NCBI GenBank assembly: GCA_900642245.1
Contig: CAAAJI010000152.1
Coordinates: forward strand, 51,718-69,287
DNA length: 17,570 nucleotides
Direction of reading: 5' to 3'
From: Fragilaria radians
Taxonomy: Eukaryota; Bacillariophyta; Fragilariophyceae; Fragilariales; Fragilariaceae
Below the pieces are notes generated by a model. The model saw only the letters and a list, made by a program, of their open reading frames with translations. It was not told the origin of the DNA and ran no database searches. Shown in pieces: positions 7,995-16,898 of this stretch. The position numbers and the translations under genes were made by a program. How positions within the stretch are numbered: the first letter of the stretch is position 1; every line of letters begins with the position of its first letter.

Positions 7995-9299
7995 ATGAAT
8001 CAAACCAACGATGACAGGAATGACCCTACCAACGATAGTATACACGGAAATCAAGAATTCCAACAATCCATATATACTGTTGTAAATGACAAAGATGATT
8101 TCCTTGTCAAGTCTCAATTAGTTTCCAAGCTTTACAATGCCAAGTTCCTTTCAAAAGACACTACTGGTAATGTCCATCAATTAGATGGTAGCCATACATT
8201 AATTGGTAAGATGACATGCACGATCGATATAAGGAATTATGAAACGTCACATGATTACGTCTCTAATTTGCTTGTAATTTATTTTTATGCCAAACAGATA
8301 CATGTGATCAGAATGAATGCAATCGAAACGACTTGCTTTCCAAGCAATATGGAGCGGTGCGATGCAAAAATTCAGTTTGAGACATGCTCAAGAGACACGA
8401 ATCAAAATTGTGCAGCAACGTCATATGACAAACGTTCGATGCTTTCCAAGGCTTGCTTCCAAGACGAACAGCAATCGTATGAGTTCCATAGTAATGATCC
8501 ACAAATCGTACGCAAAACTGCTCCTCAACTTCCAAGCCTCATATTGCCACAACCACAAAATAATACTGCTGCTGCATCGCGTTATATTTTTGATACAACT
8601 CTTGGAATACATAATTTCAACCCATATTTCACGAATCTTTTATTGAGGACAAGAGATTATCGAAGGACCTTGTTTCACCGTCATTTATGGAATAATTCCT
8701 ATATGAATGACATTTCGAACATGGCACTGTTGACGTCGCGATTGGATCCTATTGGACTGCAAAACCTCGAGGCGGAATGTCAATTAAGGGCAAATAGACA
8801 GTTGCTAAACCCAAGATCAGTGCCATTGGTGACGAACAATCGTCATGTTCCACCTCAAGATTCCATCGACATGTCAACAACCATGGGAATGGAGCATTTC
8901 TCTATGATAAACGGTCAAATACCAGTCAACATGAATTATTGCGGACCAACGTCAGTTGGAAAGGAAAGTTTCAACCGGCATTGTGATTCGTTTCCTGACA
9001 TACTTCATCGTTTGTTGGTAGATCTGGAATGTATTTCGGGGGGGAGTGATATTGCCCAATTCCTTCCCACGGGTACTGGATTCATTCTAAAAGACTTGCA
9101 ACGGTTCGAAACGGACATTTTGAAAATTTATTTTCCACGAATGAGTAGTTTTGGAAGTTTTCAACGACAATTAAATTTATACGGCTTTCAACGAATCCAA
9201 AGCAGTACATCTCGTGGAGTTTATTATCATTCTGGGTTTTCACGAACGTTACCACTTTTATGCGTTCGGAGGAAAATAAAACGTACCATAAAGAGGTAA
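7995..9299 (+). CDS. HSF-type DNA-binding protein with the domain at the C-terminus
   Basis: A 434-residue frame. The open frame extends upstream only to a TTG at 7959, so I take ATG 7995. Residues 1-330 are polar, Asn/Gln-rich and unrecognised. Residues 333-428 form an HSF DNA-binding domain: FPDILHRLLVDLE (helix 1), QFLPTGTGFILKD (strands), FETDILKIYFPRMSSFGSFQ (helix 2 and turn), then the recognition helix SFQRQLNLYGFQRI (388-401) and the wing and end strand GVYYHSGFSRTLPLLC. The conserved Trp of the early strand is Phe here. The protein ends seven residues after a basic KIKRTIKR tail that could serve as a nuclear signal. It should bind GAA/TTC-type elements in the nucleus. Most diatom HSFs have the domain nearer the N-terminus; here nothing follows it, so no HR-A/B coiled coil for trimerisation is visible downstream. 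AATAAA occurs at 9330, 31 nt after the stop. Confidence 0.87.
   Translation: MNQTNDDRNDPTNDSIHGNQEFQQSIYTVVNDKDDFLVKSQLVSKLYNAKFLSKDTTGNVHQLDGSHTLIGKMTCTIDIRNYETSHDYVSNLLVIYFYAKQIHVIRMNAIETTCFPSNMERCDAKIQFETCSRDTNQNCAATSYDKRSMLSKACFQDEQQSYEFHSNDPQIVRKTAPQLPSLILPQPQNNTAAASRYIFDTTLGIHNFNPYFTNLLLRTRDYRRTLFHRHLWNNSYMNDISNMALLTSRLDPIGLQNLEAECQLRANRQLLNPRSVPLVTNNRHVPPQDSIDMSTTMGMEHFSMINGQIPVNMNYCGPTSVGKESFNRHCDSFPDILHRLLVDLECISGGSDIAQFLPTGTGFILKDLQRFETDILKIYFPRMSSFGSFQRQLNLYGFQRIQSSTSRGVYYHSGFSRTLPLLCVRRKIKRTIKR
8206..8297 (+). other. Intron-like signals inside the HSF N-terminal region
   Basis: ATTGGTAAGATG places a good donor at 8206, and a T-rich stretch ending TTTTTATGCCAAACAG gives an acceptor at 8297. 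The 92-nt length suits a diatom intron but is not a multiple of three. Removal would shift the frame to a TGA at about 8377-8379, before the DNA-binding domain. If spliced, the gene model must change elsewhere; otherwise these are chance matches. Confidence 0.25.
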
Positions 9300-10137
9300 T
9301 ACAAGTCTTTACCTTGTCAAGAATTCCAGAATAAATGTGTTCCATCCATCTCAGACTTGACTAGGCACATTTATGTTTCTATATTTTAACACAATTTTTG
9401 GGGAGAAAATAGAAATTTAGGAACATTTAATGTTATAACATATATATGAATGTGGGGAAACTTGAACTAACGAGATATGGCAAATTTTTACGGATACCTC
9501 TTTGGATAATTATAGGTTCATACTCTAAAAGAAAGAAGAATTTTGGCAAACCTTTCATTATTGCCAGTCTCATCAATTACCCAGGATACGGCATCAAAAT
9601 GGGTGTTAGGGAAAGGGTAAAACACCGGAAATCATTAAGAATGGTTATGTCATCAAAATGACTTTAAGTAGAAAAGGATTTTCTTTCTGGTAAAAACACC
9701 AGAAAACAGAAAGGAAAAGTGTCTTGATTATGGAATTTAGAATGCGGATAAATGGAATGCTTCTCCAACTGTTAGGTCATCACTCAAACTCAAAAACAAA
9801 GACTATTGCAAAACATTGGGTTTTGACAAAGGCAATACCTAACATTGATTCCAACATTAAAGAGGAAAGGATCTGACTTGGCATGAGCAAAATCAAAATA
9901 GGATTCTTTTGGTATCAGCAAATACTTGTTGATTGTGGGAGATTAATTTACCTTCATTTATATGGAGTTTAGTTATGAGTAGGAAAACTGTAACGTCAGA
10001 GATGATTAGAAATACAAAGGTTTAAACCCAGCTTTTCTATCCAATGATATTGGAGTAAAGCAGGAAGTGATGAGCTAACTGTTACCATCAAAATGCAAGT
10101 CCCTTCAGAAAAGTAGAAAAAAATGTCTTGCCACACC

Positions 10138-10147
10138 GGGGGGGGGG
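10138..10147 (+). repeat. Run of ten G
   Basis: Ten consecutive G on the plus strand in otherwise AT-rich DNA. Confidence 0.9.
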
Positions 10148-10637
10148 AGATAATAGATAAGAAATAAATATCATCCTAATGAAAAAATTAGTCAGTCAAG
10201 ACTCCAATCTTTTAGGACTAGAAAACAAGGGCAGTTTTATAGCTTTTTATATAGCAGAGAGAAACTGGTTCCAAGTTCAGGGAAAAGCCATGGGCTTCTG
10301 CCAAACTTGCTGGAAATAACAAACTAAAGGAGCTTTGTAATCCTTAGGTCACATGTCAATATATTTAGAAAATTATTTAGATTGTTTAAAGAATTAGGTG
10401 TAGCAATTGACACATCCAAACCTGTAACGGAATCATGTTTATTATTGTGGTTCACAGCGTTCTTGAAAATAATTGTAGAACAAGAATTCAGATACTAGCT
10501 AAGCTAAAATGTAAGTCATTATTACTGTTCTATATCTTTTACACTTAATTTTCAAATCACTGTTCCTTTAGCTATTTTTTTATATTGCGTAACCTTCCCT
10601 TCTTTGTTGCTTGCATATCTTATCTATCTGTATGAGT

Positions 10638-10652
10638 GGGGGGGGGGGGGGG
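10638..10652 (+). repeat. Run of fifteen G just past the stop of the 10668-11681 gene
   Basis: Fifteen consecutive G on the plus strand, read as C15 in the sense of the minus-strand gene, 15 nt beyond its stop codon and therefore probably in its 3' UTR. The length is prone to polymerase slippage and sequencing error. Confidence 0.9.
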
Positions 10653-10667
10653 AGAAAAATAATTGAA

Positions 10668-11681
10668 TCACGCTCCTCTTGCACATTGAATTTGTGTCGT
10701 CATTGCTGGCTTGTTTGACATTGGATAACTTTCCTTGGTATGATTGTTGTCGTTAGTCTTGTCACATACTTTCGGCCTTGACAATGTTTGAGGGCTTGGT
10801 GTTGTTGTTGTTTCCGTTGAATGTCTATGACTGTTTTGACAAGTATGAATCATGGATTTGACCAATGTACTTATAGGTTGTGATTCCATTTGTTTCTGAA
10901 GTGTCTGATAGGATGGGACCTTTCGGCGTCTCTTCTCGGAAATGGATTTCACCTCCTCCATGATAACAGGAGGAAGGTCCATGATATATTCAACGTAGTT
11001 AGTCTGGTTGTCTACACTGGGTAACCATGAATCAACTTCATCGTCTAGAAACTCATGAGATTCATCTTGAGTTGACAGCGAAGTAGTATTCTTTCCTTTG
11101 GATTTTGCCATGTCGACAGAATCATCATCGTCAAAATCAAGCATGTAATTTAGTATGGGATATGAGTCTGTAGAATTCAAATTCGTATCAGTAAGTCCCC
11201 CCAGCAGTCGCAAGCCATTGGACAAGTCATAAAGATTATTGATAAATATCAATCGTTCTTCTTGAAGTGTATCACTACGAGTAAGAATGTAATCTTTCAT
11301 GACTTGATGCTCTTCTCGATGAGCCGCCCGATGATTTGTATTGTAGCTTGAATGGCGTCTACGATGACCTCTTGTGCCAAACAATACATCATCTTGGTTG
11401 GAATGGATCGTATGCTGAAGGGAACCTCGTCGAATCGTCGGGGAGTATGGATAAATCTCAATCATGTCATCCAGCTCAGCCTCCACACATAAACACTCAA
11501 ATATATCAGAATGTTCATGTCTAGTGGAAGGTGCCGGACGACGAGGAATCCTAGGCACTGGATCTTCATCATAAAAATCGTTATTCCTATCGAGTTGACG
11601 TAAATTACTTTCACGGTACCTTCGATGTTGATCAATCATTTTTACGTCTTCCAATTTATGGTAATGATTTCGACTTTTCAT
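10668..11681 (-). CDS. Unrecognised acidic/basic soluble protein
   Basis: A 337-residue single-exon frame. The frame is open back to a TTG at 11723, but ATG 11681 is the first Met. I do not recognise it with confidence. The N-terminus is charged and Arg/His-rich. Residues 98-105 read DVLFGTRG and are followed by RRRHSSYNTNHRAAHREEH, which faintly recalls the DVLxGRGG...H..N start of the domain called DUF6824 in diatom regulators, though the second conserved Gly position is not clean. Acidic DFDDDDSVD lies near 182-190, and a basic EKRRRK near 249-254 could be a nuclear signal. The segment TLVKSMIHTCQNSHRH near 272-287 is helical, and the tail is Ser/Thr-rich and disordered. No signal peptide or membrane segment is seen. 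The composition suits a nuclear or cytosolic regulatory protein, which is inference only. It stands alone, with 1.4 kb and more than 2 kb of spacer on either side. Confidence 0.72.
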   Translation of the reverse strand: MKSRNHYHKLEDVKMIDQHRRYRESNLRQLDRNNDFYDEDPVPRIPRRPAPSTRHEHSDIFECLCVEAELDDMIEIYPYSPTIRRGSLQHTIHSNQDDVLFGTRGHRRRHSSYNTNHRAAHREEHQVMKDYILTRSDTLQEERLIFINNLYDLSNGLRLLGGLTDTNLNSTDSYPILNYMLDFDDDDSVDMAKSKGKNTTSLSTQDESHEFLDDEVDSWLPSVDNQTNYVEYIMDLPPVIMEEVKSISEKRRRKVPSYQTLQKQMESQPISTLVKSMIHTCQNSHRHSTETTTTPSPQTLSRPKVCDKTNDNNHTKESYPMSNKPAMTTQIQCARGA

Positions 11682-12434
11682 GTGTTGAAATACGATTAGT
11701 GAATGACTATACCAATTATACAAGAATAAAATTCTCCGTTTCCTCTAACAAACTCAGTTTTATATGCATGCTGGAATCAACTAGGTACATTTAGGAAACG
11801 ACATGTTAAGAAACGAGATTTTGCCGATCAACACTTCGTCTGTTACAAGGACATATTGATTCAAATTTATTTAGGTCGATGAAGGATGAGGAAGTCTTGA
11901 AGTTTGGAATAAAATAGTATTGCCTCTAATTAGGCATATGTAGCCTAAATGAACACCAAAACTAAAGTGAATGGAAGGACTTTTCAATGACCATAGTATT
12001 GAGCTACTGTATATACGGGCATATATCTCATGAATAAAGGACTCAACAGTAAGACCACAAGTTTCGATTAAGCCACTTTTCTAGACTTGTGGAGCTTTTA
12101 TACTCGAAGGAATGACTGTTTTTCAATGACGTAGAAGGTGGTATTTTTTTTACAACATTACTGTTGTATTCAATCAATAACATGTAGTAACTGTTTCTGA
12201 CCAAAAAATACACGTACGTCACGTTATTGTTTACATCACCTTAAAACGTGTTCCATACTTTCAGGTCTTGGAAAGGATGATCATGAATGAATGTAGCGAA
12301 AATAATAAAGGTTTTTTAAAGGCGTATTCCAATAAAAGCTATACGTGGTCAAGTGACTCTATATACCAAAGGACCTATAAGATATGTTCCTTCTCGGTTG
12401 GGAAGTAACAAGCTAGCTAATCCAGAGTATAGGC
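11682..12434. other. Gene-free AT-rich spacer
   Basis: The 5' flank of the 10668-11681 gene and AT-rich sequence to its right. No supported gene on either strand; a few CRE-like TGACGT/ACGTCA cores occur (about 12128 and 12215) but have no gene context. Confidence 0.5.
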
Positions 12435-12685
12435 GACTAAACGTGTCAAATCTTTTATTACACTAAGAAAACTAGAATTGAATGATATCATAATGAGTCC
12501 AATAACTTTAGAAGTACATATCACAGAGACTTTCAGTGAATATTCTTATAAAAGAGACTAAACGTGTCAATCATTCTTACACTAAGAAAACTACAGTGAA
12601 TGATATCATAATGAGTCTAATACCTTTAGAAGTACAAAGTGTATCGAATGACGATATCACAGAGACTTTCATTGAATATTCTTAA
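12435..12685. repeat. Imperfect tandem duplication, period 121 bp
   Basis: Two copies start at 12435 and 12556, each beginning GACTAAACGTGTCAA. They share ACACTAAGAAAACTA, GAATGATATCATAATGAGTC, TTTAGAAGTACA, ATCACAGAGACTTTCA and TGAATATTCTTA in the same order. Copy 2 carries about 18 extra bases after GAAGTACA (AAGTGTATCGAATGACG) and a small change near TCATTCTTACAC. Similarity is high enough for a recent duplication. Neither copy holds a sensible frame, and no transposon ends are seen. Confidence 0.88.
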
Positions 12686-12726
12686 GGTCTCAAAAGAAGT
12701 TTTTAGAATTGAGTCAGAATTCCAGG

Positions 12727-12930
12727 TCACAAGATGGCTACCATGACTCCAAGTCGATAGTACAATAGTAAAATATCGGTTTGAAAAGGAATTCCAAAAG
12801 GCAGATTGAATAAAAATTGATGAAATTCAACTGTTTTGAATTTTTCTAGATACCTGCGTAGTAATACTCTTCCCCAGACTTTTTCATAATCTAAAGAATA
12901 TTCAAAATCCACCTGTCTGGTAGAAATCAT
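12727..12930 (-). CDS. Small hypothetical ORF, 67 codons
   Basis: Starts at a true ATG (12930) and reads MISTRQVDFEYSLDYEKVWG, then basic and aromatic-rich sequence with FLFNLPFGIPF, ending in a hydrophobic ILLLYYRLGVMVAIL at 12727. The composition is more protein-like than most frames nearby, but there is no recognised family, no neighbour and no splice signals that extend it. It could be a fragment or chance. Confidence 0.2.
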   Translation of the reverse strand: MISTRQVDFEYSLDYEKVWGRVLLRRYLEKFKTVEFHQFLFNLPFGIPFQTDILLLYYRLGVMVAIL

Positions 12931-13876
12931 GTGGAAAATAGTAGAAAAAAGTAATCATGTTTGGCAATAGAGATATACTATTGACTAATCAGCAAAAGAG
13001 AAACAGAATTGAAGAGCTTTTGGAGCATACGATTGAACCAAAAATCAAGAAGCATTAGATTATTTCAAGACTCTTCTTTCTTGAATTTATATTATGGCAC
13101 TTGGTATAAATGCAATTAAGAGATACAAAGATTACATGGCTTGTATGCGGAAATACGAATATTATGATGAAAGTAGAAAAGGAACAACTGGGACAATAGT
13201 AAAAAAATAATACTAAAATAATCACGCGAGGGAGAGAGAAAGATATCACGAGTATTATCATATTGATGCGTTCGAGTTAAGCAGCACATGAAAAACAAAC
13301 CAATTTGATTTTATATCTCACTTGTGATCTCAACATATCACAAACAAATCTATTTTCTCCAGAAGCATAAATACATACCCACGTTCAGCTAGGCAAAGCG
13401 TTTGAGAAGTAATGTCATTATTATTAAATTTTATTATTGAATTTGTATTTCTATAATAATTAATAAGAAAGAAGTATTCAAATAACTTTGAGCTGCAGAA
13501 ATCCGATTTAGAATGCTGCGCTTGTTATGATGACATTTCACCACCTATTATTCACTGCTTCATTGGTAATCATTTTGTTCATTCATTCTTGTAAGAAAAG
13601 GTCCATAGCAAGTGTCCAATGTGTAGAACATCCAAACTTTTCATAATCTGTTGTTAGAGAAACACCTGTCATCGTACTTGGAACCATGTGGATATTCAAA
13701 ATGCAACAAGAAAGCTTTCAAAACGTGAACAGCATTCAAAAGGATGATATTATCAAGCAGCTGAATGGTTCATTTGCAATTGTGTAGTTGAATTGAATGA
13801 CTTAAAGTAGGAACTGAATACTTAGAGTATGGTGAACAGGGAAGGATTAGTGTCGGGAAATTTGTCTTGATAATAG
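12931..13876. other. Gene-free spacer
   Basis: Very AT-rich. Hydrophobic minus-strand frames near 13055-13298 arise from pyrimidine-rich DNA and look spurious. Near 13600-13730 short plus-strand pieces with paired cysteines (KCPMCRTSK, then EPCGYSKCNKK in another frame) hint at a decayed zinc-finger gene but are too short and broken to call. Confidence 0.4.
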
Positions 13877-14019
13877 ATGAAATGTTTATGTTTCTTAACC
13901 AAAATGCAGACAAGGCATGTTAAATTGGAGCGTTTAGGAATAGATGTGCAGTTTTCCACAATTCAATCAAACAATTATTCTAGCATGTGTATGGAAAGAC
14001 CCACAATCGTTACCACAGC

Positions 14020-14470
14020 TTATGGAAAAACAGGGAATAAAACAAAACAAATTGCATGTAGGGCAAAGAGATTGCTAATGAGTCCCTCAACTGATGCATC
14101 ATCAATTTCTATTTTTGGTATAATCTCAACTGAGCGAACACCTAGAGGAATTGACGGTAGCTGATTTAATAGATACAACTCATTTATTATTGACATGCAG
14201 TGCAATGCATATTTTTTTCTAATAATTGATGAGCCTCCTCTTTGCTATTTGCGATTCGCATTTGATACACGACACGTTCATCTGTTCCAAAAATTGATGT
14301 CTCTCATCAGTTCCTTTATTTACCGATATCAAGATTTGATACACATCAACTCTCTATTTCATGACTCTAATTGATTCAATTTATCTTTCATGAGCGAACT
14401 AATTTTTGCTCGCATGGGAAAATGTCCTTCATTATCGTTGGAAGAACAAGTTAATGCAACGTAAAGTAAC
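14020..14470 (-). pseudogene. Probable decayed coding remnant, minus strand
   Basis: Reading the minus strand from about 14470, protein-like segments succeed one another in changing frames: ALTCSSNDNEGHFPMRAKIS with SLMKDKLNQLES (stop), then TDERVVYQMRIANSKEEAHQ with LLEKNMHCTACQ (stop), then NELYLLNQLPSIPLGVRSVE with IIPKIEIDDASVEGLISNLF to a stop at 14020. Short stop-bounded pieces in series suggest frameshifts and nonsense changes in a former gene. I cannot name the family. A plus-strand ATG frame of 95 codons (13877-14164) overlaps the last piece and is the alternative reading. Confidence 0.27.
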
Positions 14471-16500
14471 TGCTAGTAACTTTGTTACAACGTCTTTGCA
14501 CAAGGTATTTCAATGATTCTTCATGTTTTACACCCATGATTACAACTATATCTCAATCACTTCTATCCTAATAGTGAAACAACTACATTGCGCCCATATG
14601 TGATATCTGTTCTAAAGTTTAGAGTAGTCAAAAAAAATTTCACCGAGACAAACTAGGAACAATCATGGAATTGATTCCAATTATGATGAATCGAACAAAA
14701 CATTGACTGAAATTAGCCTTCACCAGAATCGAACTCTGTGCAAAAATATATTTTGCCGATTAGATGAAGTTTTGATTCGAAAATACAGAAGAAAATGATT
14801 TGCTTTCTTTTCGGGAAAAAGAACCCAAATACAGAATTAAAAAAAAAGAGAATACGGGAAAAGTTATCCAAACACAGAATTCACTGAAGTGAGTAACAAA
14901 CTCTGAAGCATTGAATAAATAAATTACCATATTACCTTGAATCAGCAAATGATCTTTCATGTCTTTAGTTGATGAATTGGAGTTTAATTCATTGATCATA
15001 ATGTTGTTTCATTTTTGAGATGACTGCTATCATCTCAATATTTCACTTCTCTTAGTTTTTGACACTCTTTATGCAACGAAAAAAAAAGTAAAGTGAGCTC
15101 AAAAATGATATTGCCTTTTCCACCAACATGAGCATGAATTTAAGTCTTGACTACAACGTTCAGGCAAATTCATTTGACGTTTCAACAAAAGCATCATGAG
15201 TACCTTCCACAACAAAGACATGTTTGCAGCATTAAAAAGTATACCCATAAGTACTGTAATACAAAAAGCGGCAAAATATCTTTTTATGCTTTCGAATACC
15301 AATACTTCACGCTTGAAGGAACCTTTGCTATGTTTAAATCAGATCATAAATAAACAATTTATTTACGTGCAGGTACTTTACTTGCATATTCTACGTTAAC
15401 AAATAGCAATTACATTCTAACAAAATTCATGTCGTAATTATGGCTGCATGTGGGATATGAAAAATACACTATTCTATTCCAAAGAAATCGTTTATTATAG
15501 TCTTCACGTTCCTACTCAAATTGGCGTAGCCACGCAAGCTCCCACTACAGAGGGTGAAGAAGAATAGTCACTTGAATCGTTTTGAAATTAATTCTTTGCT
15601 TTAGCAGTGTCATACAATTCATTATATTGCAATCATCCTGCGTTTGTTGAAATGTGCTTTATTCTCTCCCCCACCACAAATGATTTCCCTTCTACAAGTA
15701 CCTATTATAAAAAAATATTCAGACTTATACAATTTTCAATTTACATTTGTAAACAGAATGAAATCTTTCCAATCGTAGAAGTCCCTTTGTATAGAATTTC
15801 ATTACTTTCTTTCTTTCTGAATCTCCAAGTGCAAGGTTGGAACGTTTTCATGGTACGACACAAAATATGTTTGATATTTCATAGACTATAATTTTAATCT
15901 ACACTGATGAATTGTAGTTTGTGACTGTTATATATATATATGTATTCTTCTAATTTGAATGCTAGGGTATATCCCATCAACGCATTTTTTGTTTCTCGTA
16001 TGTTTTAATTGCGGATTGTGGTGTCTATAAAGTCATGAATATTGGATCTTGCTGACTCTATCAATTCAAATTGTTGACGAAATCCACAGTCAGTGTATTC
16101 TTCGTTACTAAACGAAAGGAAACATTCTCAAAAAGTACAATTCTACTGGTTTATCATTTACCACTACTTTCATTTTGTTTCACTGGTTTCGCTAGTCGAC
16201 ACAACAAAGGGTCGGAAACAAAGAAGGGGTGGAACTTTATTTCGGAATTTAATTTTTGGGGAATCATGTGGAATTCTTCCAATATCATTCGTTGTCAAAG
16301 TTCAGGAGGTTTGTTTTCTTTCCATACAAGGAATAAAAGGTTTGGAAGTTGTAGATGACGTTGAAGGTTTATTTACTCCGACGAATATTCTGACAAGTAA
16401 CTACTACTGGGGAATAATGGCCTTGGTCGGAAGGAAAGGAAGACGTTGTAACAGTAGTAGTAGTAATAGCTGTGTCGCGTACTTGTCCTGAGTAAAGAGT
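14471..16500. other. Gene-free AT-rich spacer
   Basis: About 2 kb without a supported gene. Frames of up to 132 codons near 16071-16491 open at TTG or GTG and have no early Met, so I leave them out. The interval contains a (TA)6 run at 15929-15941 and short AGT repeats near 16453. Its right end should include upstream control sequence of nitrate reductase. Confidence 0.5.
15929..15941. repeat. TA dinucleotide run
   Basis: Six TA units in spacer DNA. A longer run of eight AT units lies at 16794-16809, just upstream of nitrate reductase. Confidence 0.85.
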
Positions 16501-16793
16501 TTGTCCGTCCGAATAGAGGAAATAGAGCGTAATTGTAAGTACACAAGTACTTGATACAGCTTGAATCTTTGAAAATTGACAACCCTTGGATTCCTGCCCC
16601 TCGGTTCCTCAAATGCAGGAAGTTTGTGATGGAAATTTTTTCTTCCGACCCAACGCAATCCTCGGAAACGAAGAGAATCCTGTCACTTGTTTGGTACGTG
16701 AGTGTATATTTCTAGAATCATACGTCTCACAAATAACAACAAATATTCTTGTTCCGTATAACCCTCTTGCTTGTGTATTTACCTTGTGTTTGA

Positions 16794-16809
16794 ATATATA
16801 TATATATAT
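16794..16809. repeat. AT dinucleotide run in the nitrate reductase 5' region
   Basis: Eight AT units, 12 bp before the ATG at 16821 and 55 bp before the ATG at 16864. The position is too close to the coding start to be a confident TATA element; it may lie in the 5' UTR. Confidence 0.8.
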
Positions 16810-16820
16810 TTCCTGGATTG

Positions 16821-16898
16821 ATGTCACCTAAGCCAGAATCGTCTGCAACCATGAAAACTACGAATGATGACGACGCTTCCATTGAAGGTTTCTTGTGA
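16821..16898 (+). other. 25-codon upstream ORF or alternative first exon of nitrate reductase
   Basis: ATG at 16821 (second in-frame ATG at 16851) opens MSPKPESSATMKTTNDDDAS and ends IEGFL at TGA 16896-16898. It overlaps the main ATG at 16864 in another frame. If translated as is, it would limit initiation at the main start. If 16888-16948 is an intron, this becomes the true N-terminus, joined in frame to EDTPSIGTTTT. Confidence 0.5.

Larger units (their letters stand above)
9300..10667. other. Spacer with short coding-like scraps and a G10 run
   Basis: Purine-rich on the plus strand. The stretch 9446-9900 contains several short coding-like segments in different frames: a 71-codon ATG frame at 9446-9661, KTPEIIKNGYVIKM near 9620-9660, and KWNASPTVRSSLKLKNKDYC near 9750-9810. 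All are broken by stops. They may be remnants of a mobile element or gene, but I cannot name one. There is no intact gene. Confidence 0.35.

Noticed and set aside
13055..13298. Hydrophobic minus-strand frames that look like membrane proteins
   Set aside because: Overlapping frames are all Phe/Ile/Ser-rich because the strand is pyrimidine-rich; no charged loops or conserved motifs.
13600..13740. Paired cysteines (CPMCRTSK and CGYSKCNKK) suggesting a zinc finger
   Set aside because: Pieces lie in different frames, are under 20 residues each and are bounded by stops; too little to call a gene.
14715..14775. Minus-strand GAGTTCGATTCTGG resembles a tRNA B-box, with CTTCATC/GGTGAAG as a possible acceptor stem
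   Set aside because: The stem-to-stem span is only about 52 nt, the T-arm does not pair and no anticodon arm is visible.
16093..16491. 132-codon plus-strand frame upstream of nitrate reductase
   Set aside because: It opens with GTG, has only one Met and that near the end, and shows no recognisable domain; better read as upstream flank.
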